A stretch of 18,515 nt of DNA from JAWOFN01 sp046497505 [NCBI: bacterium] (lineage in GTDB: Bacteria; Blakebacterota; Blakebacteria; Blakebacterales), in contig JAWOFN010000057.1 in NCBI GenBank assembly GCA_046497505.1, positions 1 through 18,515 of the forward strand, in the 5' to 3' direction. Both the position numbers and the translations under genes were made by a program. This document shows positions 1 through 8,256 of the stretch, in pieces. Position 1 is the first letter of the stretch, and every line of letters starts with the position of its first letter. The notes beneath the pieces were generated by a model. It worked only from the letters and a program-made list of their open reading frames with translations, did no database searches and was not told the DNA's origin.

Positions 1-71
1 CCCTGACCACCGACACTCCCTACGATGCGGCCCTCCAGGACTATCTGACCCGCCGCCGTCGCCTGGTCTGA
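1..71 (+). CDS. DUF58 family protein, C-terminal end only
   Basis: The window opens inside a plus-strand reading frame that ends at TGA 69-71. The readable tail is LTTDTPYDAALQDYLTRRRR followed by LV. The pattern 'T-D-x-P-Y-D-x-A-L-x-x-Y-L-x-x-R-R' is what I expect at the C-terminus of DUF58 proteins, which commonly lie directly upstream of BatA-like VWA membrane proteins, as here (12 bp gap). DUF58 proteins accompany MoxR ATPases and VWA proteins in envelope or chaperone-like roles that are poorly defined. Only 22 residues are visible, so the assignment rests on this short tail and on the neighbour. Confidence 0.6.
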   Translation, partial: LTTDTPYDAALQDYLTRRRRLV

Positions 72-83
72 GGGGGGGCCGGC

Positions 84-2165
84 GTGCACTTCCTCCATCC
101 GTGGTACCTGCTCGCGGCCGCGGCGGCCGCCGCCCTCCCCTGGCTCTTCCATCTCCTGGGGCGGCGGCGCCTGCCCCGGGTGCGGTTCTCCGACCTGCGC
201 TACCTGGAGCGGATCCGCGCAAGGAGCCTCCGCCGCGTGCGTCTTCGCTCCCGCCTGCTGCTCCTCCTCCGCAGTCTCGTCCTCTTCCTGCTCGTGGCGG
301 CCCTGGCCCGTCCGGTGGTCGGGGAGGGGTCGGCCGGCCCGGCCCGGGTACTGCTGGCCATCGACCGTTCGGCCAGCATGTCGTACCGGACCGGGGAGGA
401 GACGGTGATGGACCGGGCCCGGCGGACGGCTTCGGCGCTGGTGGACGCATGGGGGCCCGAAGACCGGATCGTGCTGGCCGCGGGACCCCGGGAGGGGAGG
501 CCGCTGGCTGTCCTGGCCCGGGAGCGGGGGGACGCGGACGGCAGGGAGCGTCTGAAGCGCCTCATCGCGGAAGTGGAGGCGGGGGCGGAGGGCCTGGACG
601 GGTCCGGGATGGTCGCCGAGGGGGTACGGCTGCTGGGGGAGGCGGGCGGGCCCGGTCCCCTGCGGGAGCTCGTCGTGGTGAGCGATATGGCCGGACCGTC
701 GTGGGGGGGACCGCCGGCTGCGGCCCCCGCGGCGGCCCCCGGGGGACCGGGGAACCGGGTCATCCGTGTGCCGGTGGGGGCCTCCGAGCCCCGGAACACC
801 GGACTCATCCGCCTGGAGCTGGATACGGCGCTGCCGGGACGGGGGGGTTCGGTGACCCTGCGGGCGGACCTCCGGGCCTTGGGGGAGGATGCCCGGGTGG
901 AGGTCACCCTCGAGCGGGAGGGAGGGGCGGTGGGACGCCGGAGGATCGAGCTCGAGGCCGGGGGTGAGGGCGATGCGTTCTTCCGTACCCTGCTCCCCTC
1001 CGCCGGGCTGCACATCTTCACCGCACGTCTCCCGGAGGACCGCTGGGGCTGGGACGACACCGCCTTCCTCCCCGTCCACCTGCCGGAGACCCTGCGGGCG
1101 GTGCTGATCCGGGGTCGGGGCGAGGATGCCTCCCATGCGGCGGATGCCCTTGCCGCCGGGGCGGAGGAGGGGTGGTTCTCCCTGCGCGAGGGGGGCCGGA
1201 GGCGCTCCTCCGAGCTGCTGGCCGATGCGGACGTGGCGGTGGTGGCGGGTGTGGACGAACCGGGGGAGGTGCTGGCGGATGCCCTGGAGGAGCTGCTCGA
1301 GGAAGGGGGGTCGGTACTGGCCCTCCCGGGGCCGCGGAGCGACCTGGGAGCGTGGCAGGCCGCCCTGGGCGAGGAGACGGGTCTCCGCCTCATGGGGGTG
1401 CGGAGGGCGCCTCCGGGGAGTGCCTGGGAGCTCCAGGCGTCGGATGAGGGAGCAGGTCTGGTCCGCCCCCTCTTCCGGGAGGAGGTCCCCGAGGGGCTGG
1501 CCCGGGTGCTGGCGGTGATGGACCTCCGCGCGCCGGGAGGGACCCCCCTGCTGGTGCTGAACGAGGGGAGCCCGGTGGTCACCGAACACGCGGTGGGGCG
1601 GGGCCGCCTGATCCTCTGGGGTCTGCCCCTCGACCCGGCGTGGAGCGACCTGGTCCCGGGGCCGGGCCCGGTGCTCCTGGTCCGGGCGGTACGCCACCTG
1701 GGGGGTGCAGCCCGTGAGCCGGACCGTCTGCACGCCGGGGCGAGCTGGCGGGTGGGGATCGGGGCGGAGGACCTGAGGGAGGAGTGGCGCCTCACCGGGC
1801 CGGAGGGCCTGGAGGGGACCCTGCTCCCCGCCGGCGGGGACCGCTCCTCCCTGGAGACGGGTTCGCTCACACGCCCCGGCGCATATACCTTGTGGAAGGG
1901 ATCGGAGGCGGAGCGGCTCCTGGTGGTATCGGTGGATCCCGACGAGGGGGACCTGGTACCCCGGACGCCCGGCGATCTGTGGGACCCCGAGGGATGGGCC
2001 CCGGAAGTCCTACCCCCCGGACGGCAGGACGCCCGGGGGATGGCGGCCCTGCGCACGGGGACCGGACTGTGGCGCCTGTTCATCACCGCCGCCCTGGTCC
2101 TGCTCGCCGCGGAGGTCATCCTGGGAAGGAGAGCGTACGGAGCCCATGGCCCGGACGATGCATGA
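84..2165 (+). CDS. BatA-like membrane protein with von Willebrand factor A domain
   Basis: A 693-residue inner-membrane protein. Residues 1-80 form the BatA N-terminal (aerotolerance regulator) region: a hydrophobic segment at about 5-25, a basic stretch with the typical 'P-R-V-R-F-S-D-L-R-Y' motif at 31-40, and a second hydrophobic segment at about 57-78. A VWA domain follows with the metal-binding DxSxS motif D94-R-S96-A-S98. The usual MIDAS threonine is not obvious ('GSGM' where GT-like sequence is common). The middle is a long beta-rich region. A last membrane segment lies at about residues 665-685. The start is GTG 84, preceded by the purine-rich run at 71-78. Family members work with MoxR ATPases and DUF58 proteins; no MoxR is visible here. 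The 3' end overlaps hflX by 20 bp, so the two are probably co-transcribed. Molecular function is unknown. Confidence 0.85.
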   Translation: MHFLHPWYLLAAAAAAALPWLFHLLGRRRLPRVRFSDLRYLERIRARSLRRVRLRSRLLLLLRSLVLFLLVAALARPVVGEGSAGPARVLLAIDRSASMSYRTGEETVMDRARRTASALVDAWGPEDRIVLAAGPREGRPLAVLARERGDADGRERLKRLIAEVEAGAEGLDGSGMVAEGVRLLGEAGGPGPLRELVVVSDMAGPSWGGPPAAAPAAAPGGPGNRVIRVPVGASEPRNTGLIRLELDTALPGRGGSVTLRADLRALGEDARVEVTLEREGGAVGRRRIELEAGGEGDAFFRTLLPSAGLHIFTARLPEDRWGWDDTAFLPVHLPETLRAVLIRGRGEDASHAADALAAGAEEGWFSLREGGRRRSSELLADADVAVVAGVDEPGEVLADALEELLEEGGSVLALPGPRSDLGAWQAALGEETGLRLMGVRRAPPGSAWELQASDEGAGLVRPLFREEVPEGLARVLAVMDLRAPGGTPLLVLNEGSPVVTEHAVGRGRLILWGLPLDPAWSDLVPGPGPVLLVRAVRHLGGAAREPDRLHAGASWRVGIGAEDLREEWRLTGPEGLEGTLLPAGGDRSSLETGSLTRPGAYTLWKGSEAERLLVVSVDPDEGDLVPRTPGDLWDPEGWAPEVLPPGRQDARGMAALRTGTGLWRLFITAALVLLAAEVILGRRAYGAHGPDDA

Positions 2166-3462
2166 GATCGAAGACGGACGGGGAAGGGAGCGGGCCGTGC
2201 TCGTGGGGGTCTGCCTCCCCGGGGAGGACCCGGTCCTCTTCGAAGAGTCGATGGAGGAACTCGCCCTGCTGTCGGACACGGCCGGCGCCGACGAGGCGGA
2301 CCGGATGGCGCAGAACCGCAGCCGGCCCGACGCCGCCACCTTCGTGGGGAGCGGGTTCGCCGAGCGGATCGGCCGAACCGCGGCCGCCTCCGACGCGGAC
2401 CTGGTCATCTTCGACGACGACCTCTCCCCCGCCCAGGTGAAGAACCTGGAGCAGATCATCCCGGTGAAGATCGTGGACCGGAGCGGCCTCATCCTGGATA
2501 TCTTCGCCGAGCGGGCCAAGACCCGGGAGGCGAAGACCCAGGTGGAGCTGGCCCAGCTGGAATACCTGCTCCCCCGCCTGACCCGGGCCTGGTCCCACCT
2601 CTCCCGGCAGGTGGGAGGCATCGGGACCCGGGGACCGGGTGAGACCCAGCTGGAGGTGGACCGCCGGCTGGTACGGGACCGGATCACCGAACTGAAGAAG
2701 GAACTGAGCCGGATCGAGCGGCAGCGCGCCACGCGGAGGAGGGCCCGGGAGGACTTCTTCCGGGCCACCCTGGTGGGGTACACCAACGCGGGGAAGTCCA
2801 CCCTCCTCAACGCCCTCACCGACGCTGAGACGTTCACCGAGGACCGGCTCTTCGCCACCCTGGATGCCACCACGCGGGCCCTCCGGCTGCCCGAGGGCCC
2901 GGACGTGCTCCTCACCGACACGGTGGGGTTCATCCGCAAGCTCCCCCCCGGGCTGGTGGCCTCCTTCCGGAGCACGCTGGAGGAGGCGGTGGTGGCGGAC
3001 TTCCTGGTCCACGTGGTGGACGCGGACCATCCCCACTACGAGGACCATATCACCAGTGCCAACCGGGTGCTGGAGGAACTGGGCATCCTGGAGAAGCCCA
3101 CCCTCATGGTCTTCAACAAGGTGGACCGGCTCGACGAGGACGCGGCGCGGCGTATCGACGCGGCCTATCCCCGATCGGCGGCGGTGAGCGCCCTCACCGG
3201 GAAGGGGCTGGGGGAGCTGGTGGACCGGGTGGTGGAGCAGGTGCGCCGGCAGCAGACCGTGCTGGAACTCGTGATCCCCCACAGCCGGCCCGACCTGGCC
3301 AGCTCGGCCTACGAGATGGGCGCGGTCCTGGACCGTGACGACACCGCCTCGGGCACCCGCCTGTTGGTCCGCACCGGCAGGGCCCGGGCAGGTCGGCTCC
3401 GTTCCCTGGTGGAGGAGGCGGAGGGGGCCTCCGCGGAAGAGAAGGAGGCCGTCGTTGACTGA
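2146..3462 (+). CDS. hflX: GTPase HflX
   Basis: A 438-residue ribosome-associated GTPase of the HflX family, which splits stalled or heat-damaged 70S ribosomes. The N-terminal HflX domain is followed by the family signature 'GGIGTRGPGETQLEVDRR' (about residues 162-180), a basic helix pair, and the G domain: P-loop GYTNAGKST at 211-219, DTVG at 258-261 and NKVD at 324-327. 'GFIRKLPPGLVASFRSTLEE' after DTVG is also typical of HflX. Length matches the family. The start is ATG 2146, with GGAAGGAG at 2124-2131 and GGAG at 2139-2142, neither ideally spaced. ATG 2158 is an in-frame alternative, and the family domain only begins after about residue 15. It overlaps the BatA gene upstream and the DUF2520 gene downstream, which points to translational coupling. 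Confidence 0.96.
   Translation: MARTMHEIEDGRGRERAVLVGVCLPGEDPVLFEESMEELALLSDTAGADEADRMAQNRSRPDAATFVGSGFAERIGRTAAASDADLVIFDDDLSPAQVKNLEQIIPVKIVDRSGLILDIFAERAKTREAKTQVELAQLEYLLPRLTRAWSHLSRQVGGIGTRGPGETQLEVDRRLVRDRITELKKELSRIERQRATRRRAREDFFRATLVGYTNAGKSTLLNALTDAETFTEDRLFATLDATTRALRLPEGPDVLLTDTVGFIRKLPPGLVASFRSTLEEAVVADFLVHVVDADHPHYEDHITSANRVLEELGILEKPTLMVFNKVDRLDEDAARRIDAAYPRSAAVSALTGKGLGELVDRVVEQVRRQQTVLELVIPHSRPDLASSAYEMGAVLDRDDTASGTRLLVRTGRARAGRLRSLVEEAEGASAEEKEAVVD
3441..3457 (+). promoter_or_regulatory. Ribosome binding site deciding a TTG start
   Basis: GAAGGAGG at 3441-3448 lies inside the last codons of hflX, six bases before TTG 3455. It is a near-perfect anti-SD match at ideal spacing. 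It fixes the start of the DUF2520 gene at a TTG rather than at an ATG further inside hflX. Confidence 0.75.
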
Positions 3463-4399
3463 GACCGCATCGACCGAAGGGGGTATCCGACCCCCCGGGT
3501 GGCCCACCGCGTGCATCGGCCCCGGCCGGGTGGGGACCGCCCTGACCCGCGCCCTCCACGCCCTGGGCTTCCCCATCGTCGCGGTGGGAGGGGGACGGGA
3601 GGGATGGGACCGCAGGCTGGCGGAGGAGGTGGGCGCGGAGAGGGTGGATCCGCCCTTCCGGGACCTGGGGGAGGGAGTGCGCCTGGTCGTGGTCACCACT
3701 CCGGACAACGCCTTCGAGGAGGTGGCGGGGGACCTTGCCTCCCACGCGGGACTCCGTCCCGGCACGATCCTGCTCCACACCTCGGCCACCGAGCCCGCCG
3801 CCGTCCTGCGCGGCGGGTCGGGAGGGGGGCGGTCCTGGCTCGCCGAGGGGGTGTTCTGTCTCTCCTTCCACCCCATGCGTGCCTTCCCCGACCGGGAGGG
3901 AGGGAGGGAGCGGTTCCATGACGTGGTGCTGGGCCTGGAGGGGGACCATCAAGCCCTCCCCCTGGGCCGCTACCTGGCGGACCGTCTCGGGGGACACCCG
4001 GTGGAACTCTCCCCCGACCGGAAGGCCCTCTACCACGCGGCGGGGGTGCTGGCCGCGGCGGGGGTGATGGCCCTGGACTGGGCTGCCTCCCGTATCGCCG
4101 GCGAGCTGGACCTGGACGGGGTGTTCCTGGAGAAGGGGATCCGGCAGGGGATGGAGAACGTGCTGGAGGTGGTCCGGGACCCCGGCCTGCCCGAGGGCCT
4201 CACCGGGCCGGTGAGCCGGGGGGACCGGGAGGTGGTGGCCCGCCACCTGGAGGCGATCCGGCGTCTGGGTCCCTCCTGCGAGGGGCTCTACCGGGCGGTG
4301 GCACGGGTGAACCTGGAGGTGGCCCGCATGCAGGGGAGGGTGGACCCGGAGGCGCTGCAGGCCCTGCAGCGCCTCCTGGGCGATGATCAGAACCGGTAG
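3455..4399 (+). CDS. Rossmann-fold and DUF2520 domain protein
   Basis: A 314-residue protein beginning at TTG 3455 and overlapping the hflX stop by 8 bp. After a poorly conserved lead of about 20 residues, residues 22-27 hold the NAD(P)-type glycine motif GPGRVG in the strand-loop-helix of a Rossmann fold. FHPMRAF at 138-144 and the helical 'LSPDRKALYHAAGVLAAAGV' region are typical of the C-terminal DUF2520 domain. The overall fold resembles 6-phosphogluconate and pyrroline-5-carboxylate reductase relatives. Members are annotated as putative oxidoreductases; I know of no settled substrate and assign none. The 3' end runs 13 bp into the convergent patatin gene. An earlier in-frame ATG at 3335, inside hflX, is rejected because its added residues look like out-of-frame hflX. 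Confidence 0.85.
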   Translation: MTETASTEGGIRPPGWPTACIGPGRVGTALTRALHALGFPIVAVGGGREGWDRRLAEEVGAERVDPPFRDLGEGVRLVVVTTPDNAFEEVAGDLASHAGLRPGTILLHTSATEPAAVLRGGSGGGRSWLAEGVFCLSFHPMRAFPDREGGRERFHDVVLGLEGDHQALPLGRYLADRLGGHPVELSPDRKALYHAAGVLAAAGVMALDWAASRIAGELDLDGVFLEKGIRQGMENVLEVVRDPGLPEGLTGPVSRGDREVVARHLEAIRRLGPSCEGLYRAVARVNLEVARMQGRVDPEALQALQRLLGDDQNR

Positions 4400-7155
4400 C
4401 CCAACCCCAGGTAGAAGCGCTCGTACCCTCCCTCACGGATGCCCCAGGCCGCCTCCAGGGGCCCCACGGGGCTGTCGATCCCCAGCTTGAGCCCCCCCCC
4501 GTTCACCAGGTCCCCCAGGGCCATGTCCAGGGGGTCGCCCCACGCCCCTCCCAGGTCCCATCGGGCGGAGAGGACCAGCGGGGCCACCGGTCCCCAGGGG
4601 ATGCGGAAACGATACTCCCCCGAGATGAGGAGTATCTGGCGTCCCCGGAGCTGGTCGAGGGAGTAGCCGTAGAAGGAGTCCATCCCCCCCGCACGGAACC
4701 ACCGCACCGCCGGCAGGGCGTTGTCGGCGGTGGCGAAGTAGAAGCGCGGATGGAAGGTGTGGCGCCCCCTCGAGACGAAGGTCTCCAGGTCCAGGTACAT
4801 CTTCACGTAGGAGATGTTGGCGTCCAGGACGTCGGCAGAGGTCTCGTAGGCAAACTCGTGCCGCACACCGGATGTCGGGTAGGGGGTGCGGTCCAGGGTG
4901 TCCACGGTGCTCCGGAGTTCGAACCCCCGGATCCGGTGCGTGACCGGGGCGATGGCGGCACCCTCCACCGCCCGCGCCACCACGTCCTCCACCTTGAAGC
5001 CCAGGCTGACCTGACCCAGGCGCCGGACCTGCTGTCCCACGCTGGCCGAGAGGGTCCAGTTCTCGTCCTCGTAGCTCCCGGTCCGCTCCTCCCCCCGGTA
5101 GTAGTGGATCCGGCGGCGTTCCCATCCCGCCTTGAGCCGGTAGGTCAGGAAGGTCTCGAAGAGACGGTCCAGGCGGGTCTCCACCTCACCGGACTGCCTC
5201 CGGGCGCCGGTGAGCGCCCGGACCCTGAGCTTGCCCCCGATGCCCAGCAGGTTGTCGTCCTGGTATTCCAGGAACCCCTCGGTCTGGAGGTCCTCCTGGT
5301 AGTGGACCCCCAGCCGGGCCAGATGACGGGGACGCTCGGTGACCTCCACCACCAGGACCAGCCCCCCGGAGGGGCCCCGCTCGGGCCGCAGCCTTACCCG
5401 TTCGAAGAGCCCGGTGCCCGCGATGTTGTCGATGATCTCCTGTACGGAGGTCTCTCCGAACACCTCCCCCTCGCGGAAGGGGAGTTCCCGAAGCACCACG
5501 AAGGGGCGCGTGTGTTCCAGGCCCAGCACCCGGATCTCCTCGATCCTCCCCTCGTCCACGCGGAAGGTGAGTACGCCGGTGGGGGCATCGAAGGTCACCT
5601 CCCGGACCAGTGCCAGGGGGAAGCCCCGATCCCTGTAGTAGGTCTGCAGGGAGCGTACGTCCCGTGCCGCCTCGAGCCGGTCCACCGGTCCTCCCGGTTC
5701 GCTGGAGATCGCCCTCCTCAGCTCGGGGGGGTCGTAGTAGCGGGCGCCCTCGAAACGGATCTGGCGGAGGAAGGGCTGGGACTCCAGGGCGACCTGGAGC
5801 TGGATGGGCCGGTTCCCCGCCTCCGGGGTCGGGTCCCGCCCGGCGGCGAGGACCTCCACCCGGACGTCGGAGAGGCTCCCGTCGTTCATCATCAGGCCGG
5901 CGGCAGCGGCCTCCAGGCCCACCCGGTCCGTCGACCGGCCGGCGAGTTCCCGGGCCAGGAAGGCGCGGGCCCGTTCCCGCTGGGCGGGGGAGGCCCCTTC
6001 CACCTCGACACCCCGGATCAGGAACCCGGGACCGTGTTCGGGGTGGACCCCGGCGAGACGGACCAGGTGGCGGCTCTCGGGGGCGCTCTCCCATCGGGCC
6101 AGTCCCTCCCGGGCGGTGCGGCGGCCCACCGTGACCAGGCTGTCCAGCCCTCCGAAGTCGCTGGAGAGGTGATCGGGCAGGGAGGGGGAGACGACCAGGT
6201 CGGCCATCTCCAGGCTGCGCCGGTTGGGACCCCGCATGGTGATGCTCATGACCTGGTCCACGACCTCCAGCGGGTTGCTCAGCTCATGGACGGGACGAAG
6301 GGCGGCGGAGACGTCGCTGGCCACCAGGACCTCCGCGCCCATATCCCGCACCACCCCCACGGGGATGGCGTCCACCAGCCCGCCGTCCACGAGCATCCGC
6401 CCGTCGATGGGGATGGCGGACAGCAGGACGGGGATGGCGGAGGAGGCCATGAGGGCCTCGGAGAGGGAACCCTCTCCCAGGGTGACCCGCTCACCGGTGA
6501 GGAGGTCGGTACAGACGGCACGGAAGGGTACCGTGAGGTCGTCGAAGTCCCCCCCGGCCCGGTAATCGCCCGGGAAGGTGAGCTCGGAGAGCAGGGCCCG
6601 GACCCGCTGGCCGGTCAGATAGCTGGTGGGCAGGACGGGACGGAAGCCGTCGAAGCGCACCTGCAGGGCATAGGAGGCCCGCTCCTCCTTCTGGGCCAGG
6701 AAGAGGTCCCTCCGCTCGGGGGCGTTGGTGAAGAAGGCGGGCCAGTCCACCTCGCCCACGAGTCCCGCCATCTCCTCCGGCGTCCATCCGGCGGCATAGA
6801 GACCGCCGATGACGGCCCCGGAACTGGTTCCGGCGATGTAGTCCGGCTTCAGCCCCGCTTCTTCCAGGGCCATGAGGGTGCCGATGTGGGCCATCCCCCG
6901 GCTCCCCCCCCCGCTCAGGGCCAGACCCACCCGCGGGCGTGCCGGCTCGCTGAAGGGGAGGCGCTGCATGGGACGCATGGCGGGTCGGATACGCTCCAGC
7001 ATCTCCTGGCCCGCCGCAGCCCGGGGGGAGAGGAGGGGGAGCAGCAGGCCCGTCAGGAGGAGGACGGCGGCAGGGAGGGGGCCGAGGCGGGCAGGGAAGG
7101 GCCTGCGGATCCCTGGGGGGAGGTTGTACGGGCGGATGGTCCGGGTCGATCGCAT
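4387..7155 (-). CDS. Patatin-like phospholipase fused to Omp85-type beta-barrel (type Vd autotransporter)
   Basis: A 922-residue outer-membrane protein. Residues 1-49 read as a signal peptide: basic start, hydrophobic core at about 27-43, then 'PRAAAGQE'. The patatin domain (about 75-270) has all key elements: oxyanion loop GGGSRG 82-87, nucleophile elbow GTSSG 109-113 with Ser111, and the catalytic Asp257 of D-G-G 257-259. Next come POTRA-like repeats (about 375-610; e.g. 'FLRQIRFEGARYY' and 'IEEIRVLGLEHTRP'). A beta-barrel of about 300 residues ends in Y-R-F, an aromatic C-terminus as expected for Bam-dependent insertion. This is the layout of PlpD of Pseudomonas, in which a phospholipase A is carried to the surface by its own barrel. 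Start ATG 7155-7153 is the only ATG after an upstream in-frame stop; the GGAGGT at 7178-7173 is rather distant (17 nt). It is a single-gene unit on the opposite strand from its neighbours. Confidence 0.93.
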   Translation of the reverse strand: MRSTRTIRPYNLPPGIRRPFPARLGPLPAAVLLLTGLLLPLLSPRAAAGQEMLERIRPAMRPMQRLPFSEPARPRVGLALSGGGSRGMAHIGTLMALEEAGLKPDYIAGTSSGAVIGGLYAAGWTPEEMAGLVGEVDWPAFFTNAPERRDLFLAQKEERASYALQVRFDGFRPVLPTSYLTGQRVRALLSELTFPGDYRAGGDFDDLTVPFRAVCTDLLTGERVTLGEGSLSEALMASSAIPVLLSAIPIDGRMLVDGGLVDAIPVGVVRDMGAEVLVASDVSAALRPVHELSNPLEVVDQVMSITMRGPNRRSLEMADLVVSPSLPDHLSSDFGGLDSLVTVGRRTAREGLARWESAPESRHLVRLAGVHPEHGPGFLIRGVEVEGASPAQRERARAFLARELAGRSTDRVGLEAAAAGLMMNDGSLSDVRVEVLAAGRDPTPEAGNRPIQLQVALESQPFLRQIRFEGARYYDPPELRRAISSEPGGPVDRLEAARDVRSLQTYYRDRGFPLALVREVTFDAPTGVLTFRVDEGRIEEIRVLGLEHTRPFVVLRELPFREGEVFGETSVQEIIDNIAGTGLFERVRLRPERGPSGGLVLVVEVTERPRHLARLGVHYQEDLQTEGFLEYQDDNLLGIGGKLRVRALTGARRQSGEVETRLDRLFETFLTYRLKAGWERRRIHYYRGEERTGSYEDENWTLSASVGQQVRRLGQVSLGFKVEDVVARAVEGAAIAPVTHRIRGFELRSTVDTLDRTPYPTSGVRHEFAYETSADVLDANISYVKMYLDLETFVSRGRHTFHPRFYFATADNALPAVRWFRAGGMDSFYGYSLDQLRGRQILLISGEYRFRIPWGPVAPLVLSARWDLGGAWGDPLDMALGDLVNGGGLKLGIDSPVGPLEAAWGIREGGYERFYLGLGYRF

Positions 7156-7302
7156 GGTGGCTCAGAAAAGAGACCTCCGGGTGACGCCGCAAGGGTATAT
7201 TGGGATCCGGACGACCGCCTAGCGGAATCCCCCGGGGAGCCCGGAGAGAGCCGCAGGGTTCCTTGTTGACGCCTCTGAGACCCGAACGTAGTCTGCACTT
7301 CC
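7156..7302. other. Divergent intergenic region between the patatin and EIIA genes
   Basis: These 147 bp separate the minus-strand patatin gene from the plus-strand EIIA gene and must carry both promoters. The EIIA promoter is visible at 7266-7294. For the patatin gene I see only an AT-rich spot at 7196-7201 (TATATT on plus), with no convincing -35 partner on the minus strand. No tRNA, clear terminator or small ORF was found. Confidence 0.5.
7266..7294 (+). promoter_or_regulatory. Sigma-70-like promoter for the EIIA gene, probably leaderless
   Basis: The -35 element is TTGACG 7266-7271 (5 of 6 to TTGACA). A 17-nt spacer leads to -10 TAGTCT 7289-7294 (TAnnnT). Transcription would start near 7301-7302, at or next to ATG 7303. 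No Shine-Dalgarno-like sequence precedes the ATG, consistent with a leaderless mRNA. Confidence 0.55.
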
Positions 7303-7779
7303 ATGAGACTCACCGACATCCTCACCGAATCCCGGATCGAACTCCACCTGACAGCCGACGGCAAGGACGAGGTCATCGACCGCCTGGTGGACCTCGTCGC
7401 CGACGGCATGAGGGAGGGGGACCGGGCTTCCATCCTCCAGGCGGTGAAGGCCCGGGAACAGCTCATGAGCACCGGGGTGGGGAACGGTGTGGCGATCCCG
7501 CACGGCAAGACCAACGCCGTGGACTCCCTCATCGCCGCCTTCGGACGGTGCGAGGAGCCCGTGGACTACGAGGCCCTCGACGGGCGGCCGGTCTCGCTGG
7601 TGTTCCTGCTGGTGGGACCCGAGGATGCGGCGGGTCCGCATATCAAGGCGCTCAGCCGGATCTCCCGCCTCTTGAGTTACGAGGAGTTCCGCGTCCGCCT
7701 CAGCAACGCGGAGAACGCCGGCCAGGTGATGGAGGCCATCAGCGAGGAGGAACATCAGTACTTCGAGCTGAAAGGCTGA
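7303..7779 (+). CDS. PTS fructose/nitrogen-type EIIA domain protein (PtsN-like)
   Basis: A 158-residue single-domain EIIA of the fructose/mannitol/NTr class. The phosphorylatable His is His67 in 'GVGNGVAIPHGKT' (residues 58-70), the canonical site. 'PVSLVFLLVGPEDAAGPHIKALSRISRLL' matches the family core. In the phosphotransferase system it would accept phosphate from HPr or NPr. With no EIIB or EIIC nearby, a regulatory role like that of PtsN (K+ homeostasis, stress or nitrogen signalling) is more likely than sugar uptake; this is inference. It is the first gene of a probable vanZ-like/hisS/aspS run. ATG 7303 is the only sensible start and lacks an SD. The 72-bp gap after it shows no strong terminator. 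Confidence 0.9.
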   Translation: MRLTDILTESRIELHLTADGKDEVIDRLVDLVADGMREGDRASILQAVKAREQLMSTGVGNGVAIPHGKTNAVDSLIAAFGRCEEPVDYEALDGRPVSLVFLLVGPEDAAGPHIKALSRISRLLSYEEFRVRLSNAENAGQVMEAISEEEHQYFELKG

Positions 7780-7851
7780 CCCGGCCCGGCTCACCAGCGT
7801 ACTCCCGCACCCGCTGAACCGTCCCCCCGAGCAGGAGAAGGCATCCATACC

Positions 7852-8244
7852 ATGTCCTCCCGGGTCTGGATATACTGGGTCCCGGCGGTCCTTTGGGCCG
7901 GGGTGATCTGGTACGGCTCCTCCCTCAGCATCGGCACGGTCTCGCCCTTCCGGTTCACCGGCGTGGACAAACTGGGACACCTGGCCGAATACGGTGTGCT
8001 GGGACTGCTCTCCGCCTGGGCCCTGATGAGGAGCCGTCCCGATATGCTCTCGCAGGACATCGTCCAGGGGGCGATGATGATCGGGGGGACCTGGGGCTGG
8101 GTGGACGAGGTGCACCAGTACTGGGTCCCCGGGCGGACCAGCGACCCGCTGGACATGCTGGCCGACCTGGCCGGCGCGGCAGCGGGGGCGTGGCTGATGA
8201 CACGGGCGGCGGGTCGGGACCGAGACAGCGAACGCGAAGGATGA
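7852..8244 (+). CDS. VanZ-family membrane protein
   Basis: A 130-residue integral membrane protein of the VanZ-like family. Hydrophobic segments lie at about 6-22, 44-58, 70-84 and 103-117. Family motifs are all present: 'DKLGHLAEYG' (39-48), 'DEVHQ' (85-89) and 'PGRTSDPLDMLAD' (93-105), where the charged residues flank helices in a conserved arrangement. VanZ of enterococci gives low-level teicoplanin resistance, but most chromosomal homologues have no known function and no resistance should be read from this gene. Start ATG 7852 follows a purine-rich GGAGAAGG at 7834-7841. It ends 12 bp before hisS, so co-transcription with hisS-aspS is likely. Confidence 0.85.
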   Translation: MSSRVWIYWVPAVLWAGVIWYGSSLSIGTVSPFRFTGVDKLGHLAEYGVLGLLSAWALMRSRPDMLSQDIVQGAMMIGGTWGWVDEVHQYWVPGRTSDPLDMLADLAGAAAGAWLMTRAAGRDRDSEREG

Positions 8245-8256
8245 GAAGGACATGAG

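Noticed and set aside
2116-3876. A 586-residue minus-strand open frame opposite hflX
   Set aside because: It is a shadow of hflX and the DUF2520 gene, with no recognisable domain.
7196-7201. TATATT as a -10 for a plus-strand promoter
   Set aside because: No -35-like element lies 16-18 bp upstream, and the later TTGACG/TAGTCT pair explains the EIIA gene better.
4750-7269. An 839-residue plus-strand open frame opposite the patatin gene
   Set aside because: It has low-complexity Gly/Pro/His/Gln composition and no motif. The minus strand holds a complete patatin-barrel protein with signal peptide and catalytic residues.
7852-8244. Reading the VanZ-like gene as glycopeptide resistance
   Set aside because: VanZ-like proteins are widespread, the vanHAX genes are absent, and the context is housekeeping.
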